A stretch of DNA of 64,000 nucleotides from Mucilaginibacter myungsuensis (GTDB lineage: Bacteria > Bacteroidota > Bacteroidia > Sphingobacteriales > Sphingobacteriaceae), in contig NZ_JADFFL010000010.1 in the NCBI RefSeq assembly GCF_015222005.1, forward strand, positions 62,001-126,000. The letters run 5' to 3'. Within the stretch, counting starts at the first letter, position 1; the number at the start of each line of letters is the position of its first letter. A model generated the notes under the pieces. That model made no database searches and was not told the DNA's origin. It worked only from the letters and a program-made list of their open reading frames with translations. Made by a program: the position numbers and the translations under genes. Shown here one piece after another: positions 54,015 through 63,105 of the stretch.

Positions 54015-55523
54015 ATGAGAATAGCCATCGAACGAAAGCCCGTAAGAGTAAATCCCGATAGTAAACGTGTAATAGCCCGCTTTTTCTTTAACGGTAACGA
54101 CCGCGCCAAAGAGGTGCTGCAACGCGTGATGAACATTAGCGAGGACGAGGCTTTCGGCATCGTATCCCCCATATTGCAGGAGTATTCTAAACGCCACCGT
54201 AATATCACCCGCGTACTTAACCGCCACTGCGCCAAACTGAAGAACCTTTTTGAGGAACTCAGCATCGATTTTGACAGCCTGACGGTTTACCGCAAATTGC
54301 TGATCGGATCTTACTTCACGCACGAATATTCTATCGAATCGGCAGCATTCTTTAATCCTTCTATCGTGGACGATCCTGACCAATCCGAATTAGAGGATGG
54401 CGAACGCCGCGTGATCATGAGTTTCCGCGCAGTGGGCGAGGGACACATATCATCTATCACTTTCCGCCGTGCTTTGTTGGATAAGCATAATAATATTACC
54501 GTGCTGCCGGCCGGCGATTATATTGACGAGGCCGAGATCGTTAGGAATGCCGTTTATAATAAGAAATTGTTCTTTGAGAAAGCGGTGTCTACTCAGATCA
54601 ACGTATCGGTATTGAGCGAGTTAGAATCTAAATTGGATCACCACTTTGAATATGCCAATCTGCGCCGCATCATTCAGGATTCGCAGCAATTGCAGGAAGA
54701 TGATATGGCCCGTTTGGAGTACGATAAAGTGCTTTGGCTGGCCGATAGTTATTACGAGATCGTTTTCTCGATGGATACCGATATATCCGACCGGGTGATC
54801 TTCCCGATATCCGAATACGAACGTAAAGGTATTGAGGATGCCCGTTTTGTAAAGTTCGTTAAAGAGGACGGCACCTTCATTTACTACGCAACGTATACGG
54901 CTTACGACGGTTCGCTGATCATGCCGAAACTGTTGCAGACCACCAATTTTTACGATTTTCGCATTATGCCGCTTTATGGCGATGGTGCACAGAATAAGAA
55001 CCTGGCGCTGTTCCCTCGTAAGATAAATGGAAAATATGCTATGATGTCCCGCATTGACGGCTGCAATAACTACATCATGTATTCGGACAAGATCAACGTA
55101 TGGGAGAAACCTCAGCTGCTGCAAAAACCATACTTCCCATGGGAATTCGTTCAGATAGGTAACTGCGGTTCACCGATAGAGCATGCGAAAGGCTGGCTGA
55201 TCATTACCCACGGCGTTGGTCCAATGCGTCGCTACGTATTAGGGGCCAGCCTGCTGGATCTGGAAGACCCAACTAAAGAGATCGGTCGCTTAAAAGAACC
55301 ACTGCTAATCCCAAATAATGACGAGCGCGAAGGTTATGTTCCTAATGTGCTTTACTCTTGTGGATCTATCGTGCACAACAATAAACTGATCGTGCCTTAT
55401 GGCTTGTCTGATTATTCAACTTCATTTGCCGAAGTGGATATGGACGCGTTGGTGAATCGATTGCTGAAAGATGGTCCGGCTATTCCGGATGCTGCCCCGG
55501 CAGCCCAATTGGCGACATCATAA
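54015..55523 (+). CDS. Glycoside hydrolase family 130 protein (mannoside phosphorylase-type)
   Basis: The 502-residue protein has no signal peptide and is therefore cytosolic. An N-terminal helical extension (about 1-110) precedes a five-bladed beta-propeller with the GH130 hallmark GIEDARFVKF and VIFPISEYERKG, RPR-like loop FRAVGEGHISS and the end block YVPNVLYSCGSIVHNNKLIV. GH130 enzymes phosphorolyse or hydrolyse beta-mannosides; the long form (480-510 residues) includes beta-1,2-mannan phosphorylases. Two GT4 genes lie 3-8 kb downstream on the other strand. The substrate is inferred only. A terminator follows. Confidence 0.88.
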   Translation: MRIAIERKPVRVNPDSKRVIARFFFNGNDRAKEVLQRVMNISEDEAFGIVSPILQEYSKRHRNITRVLNRHCAKLKNLFEELSIDFDSLTVYRKLLIGSYFTHEYSIESAAFFNPSIVDDPDQSELEDGERRVIMSFRAVGEGHISSITFRRALLDKHNNITVLPAGDYIDEAEIVRNAVYNKKLFFEKAVSTQINVSVLSELESKLDHHFEYANLRRIIQDSQQLQEDDMARLEYDKVLWLADSYYEIVFSMDTDISDRVIFPISEYERKGIEDARFVKFVKEDGTFIYYATYTAYDGSLIMPKLLQTTNFYDFRIMPLYGDGAQNKNLALFPRKINGKYAMMSRIDGCNNYIMYSDKINVWEKPQLLQKPYFPWEFVQIGNCGSPIEHAKGWLIITHGVGPMRRYVLGASLLDLEDPTKEIGRLKEPLLIPNNDEREGYVPNVLYSCGSIVHNNKLIVPYGLSDYSTSFAEVDMDALVNRLLKDGPAIPDAAPAAQLATS

Positions 55524-55549
55524 TTCTGATCATAAAATATCGTTATACC

Positions 55550-55588
55550 AAGCGGTGCAGGGTTGTCCTTGCGCCGCTTTTGTTTTTA
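55550..55588 (+). terminator. Terminator after the GH130 gene
   Basis: AAGCGGTGCAGGG pairs with TCCTTGCGCCGCTT imperfectly, followed by TTGTTTTT. Confidence 0.75.
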
Positions 55589-55613
55589 ATTGATTACTTT
55601 GCTTCCACTATTT

Positions 55614-56876
55614 ATGAAGCGGATATTTCTATTTTTTTGTTTGTTGAGCGGACTGGCGGCATCGGCGCAAACGCTTGTTACGGAGGATGACCGCGTGTTC
55701 TCGCCCGTTATAAAAAGTGTACAGCTTTATCCCGTAGGGAAAGAGAGCGTGCTGCCCGTCATCGCCCTGAATAGTTCGGAACAGTTGCTCCTATCTTTTG
55801 ATGAGATCAGCAATAGCTCGCGCACTTATAACTACACCTTTCAACACTGCGACGCGCAATGGATTCCATCAAAATTAACACCGCTGGAATATATCGCCGG
55901 GTTTCAGGACGACAGGTTGCGGGACTATAGCTATTCATCGGTCACCCGAAAAAAATATGTGCATTACGAGTTGAAATTCCCCGACCGCAGCATGATGCCG
56001 AAAATATCAGGTAATTATCTGTTGAAGGTTTTTGAATTTGATAAAGATAAGCCTGTGCTTACCCGCCGGTTTTACGTGGTGAACACACGCGTGAGCGTAG
56101 CTGCCGACATTGTGGCATCGCCAAACACGGCCTTGCGCGAGACCAATCAAAAAGTGAATTTTCAGTTAGACTATACCGGCCTGCCGGTGAGCAGCGCTTA
56201 TAACGATATCAAAGTGTTCATTATGCAGAACGCCCGTTCGCCATGGGGATTAATGAACTTGAAACCGACAATGATCCGTGGCACGCAACTGATCTATAAC
56301 GACGTTAATATTAACGATTTTGCGGGCGGCAACGAGTTTCGTCGCTTTGATACGCGGACTTTAAGATTAAACTCCGAACGGGTCGAGCGCATCTATCGTG
56401 ATACCGCCAATACAGTAATGCTGCTGACCGACCGCCCGCGCGATAAACCGAACTACACATTCTTGTTCGACAATAACGGTAAATACTTCATTGGCAATCA
56501 GGATGGCCGCGATGCCCGGACAGATGGCGATTATGCGCATGTTTATTTTAATCTTGCCGCCAATAAGACGGATAGGGAAGGTACAGCCTACGTGGTCGGG
56601 CAGTTCAATAACTACCAGCTGAACGAACAGAGCAAGATGAGTTTCGACAACCTGAGTAACCGTTTTTATACCGACATATCCTTGAAGCAGGGCGTTTACG
56701 ATTACGAATATATCTGGGTAGACCAGTCGAGCAAAAAGGTGGACCGTATTATGTTGGAGGGTACCCATTTCGAGACCGAGAACGATTACCAGTTATTGGT
56801 CTATTTCCGCCCGGCCAACGCCCGCTGGGATGAGTTGGTAGGATATAGGTTGCTGAATACGGGAGTGAAGAAATAG
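55614..56876 (+). CDS. Type IX secretion system plug protein (DUF5103)
   Basis: The 420-residue protein starts at MKRIFLFFCLLSG (55614); a TTG eight codons upstream would add residues before the signal peptide, whose cleavage is near AASAQ. The mature protein matches DUF5103 (PF17116): VIKSVQLYPVGKESVLPVI, FDEISNSSRTYNYTFQHCDA and GVYDYEYIWVDQSSKK. A member of this family acts as the plug that closes the SprA translocon of the T9SS. It is expected in the periplasm at the outer membrane. No other T9SS gene is in the window. Confidence 0.88.
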   Translation: MKRIFLFFCLLSGLAASAQTLVTEDDRVFSPVIKSVQLYPVGKESVLPVIALNSSEQLLLSFDEISNSSRTYNYTFQHCDAQWIPSKLTPLEYIAGFQDDRLRDYSYSSVTRKKYVHYELKFPDRSMMPKISGNYLLKVFEFDKDKPVLTRRFYVVNTRVSVAADIVASPNTALRETNQKVNFQLDYTGLPVSSAYNDIKVFIMQNARSPWGLMNLKPTMIRGTQLIYNDVNINDFAGGNEFRRFDTRTLRLNSERVERIYRDTANTVMLLTDRPRDKPNYTFLFDNNGKYFIGNQDGRDARTDGDYAHVYFNLAANKTDREGTAYVVGQFNNYQLNEQSKMSFDNLSNRFYTDISLKQGVYDYEYIWVDQSSKKVDRIMLEGTHFETENDYQLLVYFRPANARWDELVGYRLLNTGVKK

Positions 56877-56942
56877 CCCCCCCCAGCCCCCTAAAGGGGG
56901 AGTAAAAATGCGAAGGGCTGTCCCGATAGTTATCGGGAGCCA
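56877..56942. repeat. GC-rich hairpin repeats after the plug gene
   Basis: CCCCCTAAAGGGGG (with extra flanking CCCC) and TCCCGATA-GT-TATCGGGA form two adjacent hairpins. Both words recur in Bacteroidota intergenic regions. Confidence 0.65.
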
Positions 56943-56999
56943 TTTGCGAAATGATAAAACGGTGCTAAACCATTACTTTTACATCTTAACTAACGCCCT

Positions 57000-57521
57000 A
57001 TGGAGCCACGCTCGCCGAAAATATCTTTTACCATTATGAATGAGTTGGTTTTGCCCAACGATACCAACACGCTTAATAACCTGATGGGTGGCCGCCTGTT
57101 GCACTGGATGGATATCGCTGCGGCCATATCTGCCCAAAAGCACTGCAATAGCATTGTGGTGACGGCTTCGGTAGATAATGTATCGTTTAAAAACCCGATC
57201 AAGCTGGGCGATGTTGTGAGCATCGAAGCTAAAGTGACCCGCGCTTTCAACACCTCGGTAGAGGTGCGGATGGACGTGTGGGCGCAAAATATTCCATCGG
57301 GTACTAAAGTGAAAAGTAACGAAGCTTATTACACCTTCGTCGCGCTTGACGCGAATAGCAAAGCAGTTAAAGTGCCGGAGTTAGTGCCTGATACCGACGA
57401 AGAACAAGTGTTATATGAAGGCGCACTCCGCCGCCGTCAGTTGCGTTTGATCTTAGGCGGCAAAATGGATCCCGATGACGCGACGGAATTGAAGGCTTTA
57501 TTTTTTGCAGCTAAGCAGTAG
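57000..57521 (+). CDS. Acyl-CoA thioesterase, hotdog fold
   Basis: The 173-residue cytosolic enzyme of the YciA/BACH-type family hydrolyses acyl-CoA. The hotdog helix and catalytic region read NLMGGRLLHWMDIAAAISAQ, followed by TASVDNVSFKNPIKLGDVV. The length is typical. It is transcribed alone; the long GH130-to-plug region before it ends in hairpins. Confidence 0.92.
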   Translation: MEPRSPKISFTIMNELVLPNDTNTLNNLMGGRLLHWMDIAAAISAQKHCNSIVVTASVDNVSFKNPIKLGDVVSIEAKVTRAFNTSVEVRMDVWAQNIPSGTKVKSNEAYYTFVALDANSKAVKVPELVPDTDEEQVLYEGALRRRQLRLILGGKMDPDDATELKALFFAAKQ

Positions 57522-57531
57522 AATAAAAACA

Positions 57532-57634
57532 TGTCATTCTCTGAGCATCGCGAAGAAACTTTTCCACTATACAAGACCGCTAAGCAGGTCTGATTTACTT
57601 AATGATGATGGTCCTTCACTACGTTCAGGATAAC
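57532..57634. repeat. Dispersed imperfect inverted repeat
   Basis: ATGTCATTCTCTGAGCATCG on the left pairs imperfectly with ACTACGTTCAGGATAACA on the right. The centre reads CTAAGCAGGTCTG, the core shared with repeats near 1.7, 18.3 and 38.2 kb. Confidence 0.7.
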
Positions 57635-57649
57635 AAAATAGTATGGATG

Positions 57650-58054
57650 CTAACTACCCAGCTCTAATATCCTGTCAAATTCCTCAAGCTTAACACTCAT
57701 TACCGATAAACGGCCCTGGCGCACCAGGCCAATGTCTTTAAGGAATGGGTCGGCTTTAATGGTCTCTAAGGTCACTGTTTTTTTAAGCGTTTCCACCGGG
57801 GATAGGTCAACTACTACCCAATTCGGATCTTCGGTAGTAGGATCCTGATAAGCGGTCTTAACCACTTTTGCTATACCGACAACCTCTTTACCCTCGTTAC
57901 TGTGATACCAAAGCACCAGGTCGCCCTCGGCCATAGCACGCAGGTTGTTGCGAGCCTGATAGTTACGCACGCCATCCCAAAAAGTGCGGCCATCGCTTAA
58001 AAATTTATCCCAGCTATATTTAAAAGGTTCGGATTTTACTAACCAATGGTTCAT
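57650..58054 (-). CDS. EVE domain protein
   Basis: The 134-residue protein starts MNHWLVKSEPFKYSWDKFLS at 58054; a longer frame would add 15 residues unlike the family. It contains WDGVRNYQARNNLRAMAEGD and VLWYHSNEGKEVVGIAKVV, the pattern of EVE-domain (PUA-like) proteins related to thymocyte nuclear protein 1, which bind modified nucleobases. It is cytosolic. The role in this bacterium is unknown. Confidence 0.92.
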   Translation of the reverse strand: MNHWLVKSEPFKYSWDKFLSDGRTFWDGVRNYQARNNLRAMAEGDLVLWYHSNEGKEVVGIAKVVKTAYQDPTTEDPNWVVVDLSPVETLKKTVTLETIKADPFLKDIGLVRQGRLSVMSVKLEEFDRILELGS

Positions 58055-58101
58055 TTGCAGATCAATATTGAAGCTGTAAAAATGAACAAAAGCAGCCAAA
58101 T

Positions 58102-58135
58102 AAAAAAGCCGGAAAGCTTGTAGCTTCCCGGCTTA
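58102..58135 (-). terminator. Terminator after the outer-membrane protein gene
   Basis: On the minus strand AAGCCGGGAAGCT-ACA-AGCTTTCCGGCTT is followed by TTTTTATTT. Confidence 0.85.
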
Positions 58136-58190
58136 GTACTGTTGAACTCAAGTCTTGATTCCTGATTCTTTTCTCTTGATCCTCTCCGAT

Positions 58191-58775
58191 CTACATCCTC
58201 ACGTCGCCCTTAACTTTGTTGGCTGTGCTTCTGCCCGGTAGGTAGATCTGGAAACCGAAAGAAAGGTTCAGATCATGAGCATAAGTTTGGCTACCGAAAC
58301 CAACGTTGCCGTTATATTTCAGTAAGGTCTCTAAGCCAATGTTCGGGGTAATAAAGTAGGCAAAACCAGGGCCAAAGCCCAATGCAAGACCGTTGGTATT
58401 AGCACCGCCGTTACTTACGTTACGACCCCCGATACCTACATTGGCCTCACCAAAAAAGCGACCATGTTTTAATACCGCAACATCGTTGCCGGTATAATAG
58501 CGACCTAAACCACCTGCACCATAATCAAACACGGTGCTTGATCCTTTTGCGGTTTGTACACCAAGGTTTACATAACCACCTAAGGCTACATTGTCCACCA
58601 CGAACCAGGCGGCTTTTGGGGTAATGTTAAGGCTAAAAACGTTTGGCGAGTTCAATCCAAAGTTGATGTTGCTTAAGTTACCGCCAACCATCACGTTACC
58701 TTCCTGGATCTGTGCTTTTGCAGTAAATGTGCCTGCCAATAGAGTGACCAAGGCAATAAAAGTAAATTTTTTCAT
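58191..58775 (-). CDS. Outer-membrane beta-barrel protein
   Basis: The 194-residue protein has a signal peptide (cleavage near TAKAQ, about residue 21) and eight amphipathic beta strands of the OmpA/porin-family type: VMVGGNLSNINFGLNS, VALGGYVNLGVQTAKGSS, HDLNLSFGFQIYLPG. The last residues are basic (NKVKGDVRM), which is less usual for a barrel terminus. Function unknown. Confidence 0.85.
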   Translation of the reverse strand: MKKFTFIALVTLLAGTFTAKAQIQEGNVMVGGNLSNINFGLNSPNVFSLNITPKAAWFVVDNVALGGYVNLGVQTAKGSSTVFDYGAGGLGRYYTGNDVAVLKHGRFFGEANVGIGGRNVSNGGANTNGLALGFGPGFAYFITPNIGLETLLKYNGNVGFGSQTYAHDLNLSFGFQIYLPGRSTANKVKGDVRM

Positions 58776-58844
58776 AATAGATATGTTTTGTTTAGTAACA
58801 CGATAAGGTTATAGTTGTTCAGTTAAACCTTGGTTAAAATGCAT

Positions 58845-59846
58845 TTAAGAGATCTTTTCGTACAACTTCCAATAATCATCCACCATTTTATCTCCGCTAA
58901 ACTTAGCTACGGCATGTTCACGGCAATAACCTCGGTCTATATTTTTTAGATCATTCACCACGGTAACCGCTTCATCAACATTACTCACTAAAAAACCGGT
59001 CTTTTCATGCTCGATCAGTTCAGGCATCGATCCGCGGTTGAAAGCAATCACTGGTGTGCCGCATAGCATGCATTCGGCTACGCTCATACCAAATGGTTCG
59101 TTAAAATTGATGGGGTGGAGCAGGGCAAGAGCGTGACCTAATAATTCCTTCCGTTTATCCGGACCGGCATGACCCACGTATTGGATCTGGTCGTTCAACT
59201 CGGGTTCAATCTTGTTTTTGTAATAGCCTTCATCCTGAATAATACCGGCGATCAACAGTCGGCGTTTGGTTTGCTTAGCGATCTGTATAGCTTCCCAGCA
59301 GCCTTTATCATGGTGGATGCGCCCGAAATAAAGCAGATAATCATCCGGCTGGGCCACAAAGTCAAAATCCTTTGGGTCCATACCGTTGTAAACCGTTGCC
59401 AGATATTCCAGATCGGGACTACGGTCGGCATTACTTATGGACACATAATGCCCTGAATGGTTATACTTTTTATATACGGGGACGATCCTTGGCGACGAAA
59501 AACCATGTATTGTAGTGATCAGCGGCGTTTTGATCAAGCCGGAATACGTCAGCGGCAAAAAGTCGAAGTTATTATGGATGATATGGAAATCTCCCGCCTG
59601 CTCCATCAGGTTGCTGATATGCAGGCATTCCAAAACTTTAGCATCTTGGGTGCGGTCTTCCTCATATCCCGTATCGCATATCGATGATAGTTTACCGGCG
59701 GTGATAGAATCGCCTGTAGCGAATAAGGTAACATCAGCGCCTTTTTTGACCATGCCCTCGGCTATGGTGCTGGCTATTTGTTCCCAAGGCCCGTAATGCC
59801 TTGGCGGGGTACGCCAGGCCACGGGTGATAAAATGGCTATTTTCAT
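58845..59846 (-). CDS. GT4-family glycosyltransferase
   Basis: The 333-residue cytosolic enzyme has the GT-B fold: WRTPPRHYGPWEQIASTIAE at the acceptor side and the donor-binding E-x7-E motif NEPFGMSVAECMLCGTPVIA near residue 250. It transfers a sugar from a nucleotide donor. It is on the same strand as the larger GT4 gene 156 bp upstream and lies about 3.3 kb from the GH130 gene, so it may act with them on one glycan. Confidence 0.9.
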   Translation of the reverse strand: MKIAILSPVAWRTPPRHYGPWEQIASTIAEGMVKKGADVTLFATGDSITAGKLSSICDTGYEEDRTQDAKVLECLHISNLMEQAGDFHIIHNNFDFLPLTYSGLIKTPLITTIHGFSSPRIVPVYKKYNHSGHYVSISNADRSPDLEYLATVYNGMDPKDFDFVAQPDDYLLYFGRIHHDKGCWEAIQIAKQTKRRLLIAGIIQDEGYYKNKIEPELNDQIQYVGHAGPDKRKELLGHALALLHPINFNEPFGMSVAECMLCGTPVIAFNRGSMPELIEHEKTGFLVSNVDEAVTVVNDLKNIDRGYCREHAVAKFSGDKMVDDYWKLYEKIS

Positions 59847-59904
59847 TTATGTAGTTTATTTGAGTTATCGGTGTGAGTATTGCTACCGACAGTGCTGACA
59901 AAAA

Positions 59905-59985
59905 AGGGTGTCATGCTGAGCTTGTCGAAGCATGGTGGGCAGGGCCTCTGCGCTCCACCCATCGACGGGCTCAGGGTGACACCCT
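59905..59985. repeat. Dispersed inverted repeat
   Basis: AGGGTGTCATGCTGAGCTTG on the left pairs with GGCTCAGGGTGACACCCT on the right; the centre reads GTGGGCAGGGCC...GCTCCAC. It lies between the two glycosyltransferase genes. Confidence 0.75.
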
Positions 59986-60002
59986 CGTATTATGATGTTG
60001 AG

Positions 60003-62297
60003 TTACTTACAGATCTCCATCCCCGAACTTGCTACAGTTGCGGTAGGCTTGTTATATTCATACTCTAATTCAAAAGCACGCAACACGGTCAGGTGCGATA
60101 GTAGATAAGCTAACGTACTTTCAGCCCCTTGGTTGCGGTTGATGCCGGTAGGTAGCAAGCCATCACAGCAGCCTTTGGTCTCGTGGTCGTATAGCGGTGC
60201 ACGTAGGGTATTCTCTCCCAAGAACCAGCGGTAGCTTAGGAACATCTTCTCGATATACTCCGGTTGACGGAAGGTATTATAAGCCTCAAAGTGCATCAAC
60301 ACCATGGCCATGGTCTCGATAGCCTGCTGATCGAAGGTTGGGAAAGTGCCGCCACGATAATACCAACCATCATTGCCAACCGGACTTAGATAGCCGTTAG
60401 ACAGCGTCAGGTCATCCAGGAATTTCATGGTAGCAAGGGCGATACGTTTAACGTTCTCATCACCGGTTATCTCTGATGAGTGAAGCATAGCCAATGGCAG
60501 GATAGCATTATCATACGTCATGCTCTCCTCAAACCATTGCCAATCAGGCGTGGCGGTCTGTTCGTAAGCGTCTATCAATGGTTGGGTCAGGCGGATCAAT
60601 ATGCGTACCATACCCTCATCAGAAGGATAGACACGCAGGTAATGGCTGATACCTATAATGGTATTGGCCTGTCCGCGAATGTATTTTAAATTATCAAAAT
60701 GACCGATCGAACGCTGGAATATCTCCATCGCAAACTCGCGGTACGAGTTATTAGGAGCGCAACCGATCAGGTAACCCAAGGCCCAAATGGTACGACCGAA
60801 AGAATCCTCTGAACCAACCTCATCCAAATACTGGCGACTAAAACTTAGGAAGTTCCTGAAGTTACCGTCATCATTTTGCATGTAGTGGATATAGCTTAGA
60901 TAGATGGGTAAAAGGCGCAATGCTTCGGCACTCTTGTTACGCTGATAAGCCATCAGCGCCATGATCAGCGCACGTGAGTTGTCATCCAAACAATAACCTT
61001 CTTTTAAGTTGGGGATGCCATATTTAGCATGCTGAACGATACCGGTATCATCGGTCAAACGGGTAACATGCGCCAAACTGAATTTCGGCAGTATCTCCGG
61101 GTCTACAATGCTATTTTTTAAGATTTTAGCGCTGAAATCGTGGGTGCGGCAGCAATCGCTGGCTACTTTAATAAACTCTGCACCGATCTGTGGATAACGT
61201 AAATGCAAGCCATACTCGTAAGCGTTGGCTTTCATTTGCTCTAAAGCGTCATTATCGCCAAGCAACTCGTTAATGATGTCGCTTAAAGCTTCATGGTCTT
61301 TAAAATCGAATAAACGGCCGCGGTTATGCGCCAACAGTTCCACCGCGTGCCAGTATGGGGTAGATACCACCGCCGAACCTGCACCAACAGCGTACGACAA
61401 AGTACCGCTGGTGATCTGCGCTTCGTTCAAGTAAGGGGTAACGTATATTTCAGAAGCTGTCAGGTAATTGATCAGTTCCTCGTCGGTCACAAATTTATTA
61501 ATGAAAGCCAGATGTTGCGATACGCCCAATTGCGCCGCAAGGCTTTTTAAATAGTCGCGATACTCTTCGCCCGAGTGCTTTAATACGCCGGGGTGGGTGT
61601 TGCCTAAGATCACATAAACTACATCAGGGTGTTTGGCTACGATAGCCGGCAAAGCTTTAACTACGGTCTCTAACCCTTTATTGCGGCTCAACAGACCAAA
61701 GGTCAGTAATACCCGATGGTCCTTAAATGCTGCCAGATTCTTCACAGGATTAATCTCCGGTGCTTCCAGATCTGGTACGCCGTGCTCAATGATCTGGATC
61801 TTATCTTCAGGGATATCGTAAATAGTGGTCAGGAACTCGACCGCGCGTTTGCTCATCACTACTACTTTTGATGATTGCTCGGCTATCTCACGAATGATCA
61901 CACGTTGCACATAGCTTGGCTCTTTTAGTACGGTGTGCAGGATCGATATCAATGGTTTCTCCAAGCGCTTTAATAAAGGCAGAATATAGATACCGCTCTC
62001 GCCACCGTAAATGCCGAATTCGTGTTCCAGCAATACGGTATCCACATCACTTGTATTAATATAATTGGCCGCGCGGATATAATCTTTTTGATGGTTCTGA
62101 CGGATCACATACTTTACCTCCTTAGGGTACTTGTATTCCTGCAGGTCTTCCGAGTCGTTCAGGGCTACCACAAAGCCGCCCTCTAAAATATCCGTACGTT
62201 TGGGGTAATTGCTGCCGATAGCAGCCATCAGGTTCTGGTTAAAGGTTGCGATACCGCATTCGCGCGGCGGATAAGTAGAGATGTAGGCAATTTTCAT
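60003..62297 (-). CDS. Two-domain GT4 glycosyltransferase with C-terminal helical toroid
   Basis: The 764-residue protein combines a GT4 domain (about 1-375) with an alpha/alpha-toroid-like region (about 385-755). The first contains STYPPRECGIATFNQNLMAA and IQIIEHGVPDLEAP; its donor motif reads NEAQITSGTLSYAVGAGSA, lacking the second Glu of E-x7-E. The second contains YCLDDNSRALIMALMAYQRN and WALGYLIGCAPNNSY, the style of AGE-, GH76- or GH125-like helical barrels. It has no signal peptide. The fusion of a transferase to a toroid suggests synthesis or processing of one polymer; the GH130 and GT4 neighbours support this. Confidence 0.85.
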   Translation of the reverse strand: MKIAYISTYPPRECGIATFNQNLMAAIGSNYPKRTDILEGGFVVALNDSEDLQEYKYPKEVKYVIRQNHQKDYIRAANYINTSDVDTVLLEHEFGIYGGESGIYILPLLKRLEKPLISILHTVLKEPSYVQRVIIREIAEQSSKVVVMSKRAVEFLTTIYDIPEDKIQIIEHGVPDLEAPEINPVKNLAAFKDHRVLLTFGLLSRNKGLETVVKALPAIVAKHPDVVYVILGNTHPGVLKHSGEEYRDYLKSLAAQLGVSQHLAFINKFVTDEELINYLTASEIYVTPYLNEAQITSGTLSYAVGAGSAVVSTPYWHAVELLAHNRGRLFDFKDHEALSDIINELLGDNDALEQMKANAYEYGLHLRYPQIGAEFIKVASDCCRTHDFSAKILKNSIVDPEILPKFSLAHVTRLTDDTGIVQHAKYGIPNLKEGYCLDDNSRALIMALMAYQRNKSAEALRLLPIYLSYIHYMQNDDGNFRNFLSFSRQYLDEVGSEDSFGRTIWALGYLIGCAPNNSYREFAMEIFQRSIGHFDNLKYIRGQANTIIGISHYLRVYPSDEGMVRILIRLTQPLIDAYEQTATPDWQWFEESMTYDNAILPLAMLHSSEITGDENVKRIALATMKFLDDLTLSNGYLSPVGNDGWYYRGGTFPTFDQQAIETMAMVLMHFEAYNTFRQPEYIEKMFLSYRWFLGENTLRAPLYDHETKGCCDGLLPTGINRNQGAESTLAYLLSHLTVLRAFELEYEYNKPTATVASSGMEICK

Positions 62298-62520
62298 AGG
62301 TAGATGTATATACAGGTTGTTTTGTAGATGTATGTTATTCGTAAGTAATTCCTAAAATTTCGACAGCGATCGGCTTAAAAAAAGGGCATTTTCGATATGC
62401 TCATCGCGGTTTTTCTGCTCAAAGCCCCTTTATCATTATAATTGTATGATATAATGCATTAACCGTACCAAGATATTGATACGATAAAGGCCTGCAAGGG
62501 TACGAGTGTGAGAGAGCAAA

Positions 62521-62550
62521 AACAAAAAAGCCTCCCGTAAGGAAGGCTTC
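62521..62550 (-). terminator. Terminator after the Spy-like gene
   Basis: On the minus strand AAGCCTTCC-TTAC-GGGAGGCTT is followed by TTTTTGTTTTT. Confidence 0.85.
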
Positions 62551-62606
62551 AGTTATGATATCTTTAACAACATCCGAGATCGAAATTCCGACATCCGTAA
62601 TGGCCA

Positions 62607-63104
62607 TTAATCTTGCGGGTCTTTGTCTTTACCCTGACGCACGCGCATCACTTCAAGATTGAATTGCTGCTCTAAGCGGAAAACGTTGGCGGCCTTTTCG
62701 GCCGGCATTATTTTCAGGAACTCCTCGTAATAATGCGTTTTAATGCTGATGAGTTGCTGGTTCAGCTTGGCATCTTTCTGGAAAAAGTCTTTATCTTTTT
62801 TCTCGGTGTTCTCCAACATCAATTGAGTGATGGAATTATGGTCTTCCTGATACTCATCCAACTTGGCAAAGAAACGCGTGGCCTGCTCGGGTGTTAAACC
62901 CAACTGGCGCGACATATATTCTTTCTTGATCTCTAGTATCTTTTTATTCACATGCGGCACGGTCGCTTTCTTGTTCGGTTGTACGACCGTTTTATTGCTT
63001 CCCGCCCTGAATGACGGCGGTTGCAAATTTTGGGCGTAGCCCTTTAAGCCCGCGCTAAGCAGAATAACCGTTAGTATAATGATATGCTTTTGCAGCGTTT
63101 TCAA
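62607..63104 (-). CDS. Secreted Spy/LTXXQ-like protein, sigma-operon type
   Basis: The start is placed at TTG 63104, one base after the stop of the upstream gene; it gives a signal peptide (LKTLQKHIIILTVILLSAG, cleavage near GYAQN). The frame is open to 63146, but that would overlap the previous gene. The 165-residue product is helical with RQLGLTPEQATRFFAKLDEY and PAEKAANVFRLEQQFNLEVM, like periplasmic Spy-type chaperones and the proteins that follow ECF sigma genes in Bacteroidota. Confidence 0.8.
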   Translation of the reverse strand: MKTLQKHIIILTVILLSAGLKGYAQNLQPPSFRAGSNKTVVQPNKKATVPHVNKKILEIKKEYMSRQLGLTPEQATRFFAKLDEYQEDHNSITQLMLENTEKKDKDFFQKDAKLNQQLISIKTHYYEEFLKIMPAEKAANVFRLEQQFNLEVMRVRQGKDKDPQD

Positions 63105-63105
63105 A

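Noticed and set aside
53909..54265. N-terminal extension of the response regulator
   Set aside because: It runs antisense through the GH130 gene and has no receiver homology; the regulator starts at MNVLIVEDE.
62419..62607. 62-residue minus-strand frame after the Spy-like gene
   Set aside because: It passes through a clear terminator hairpin and has no start context.
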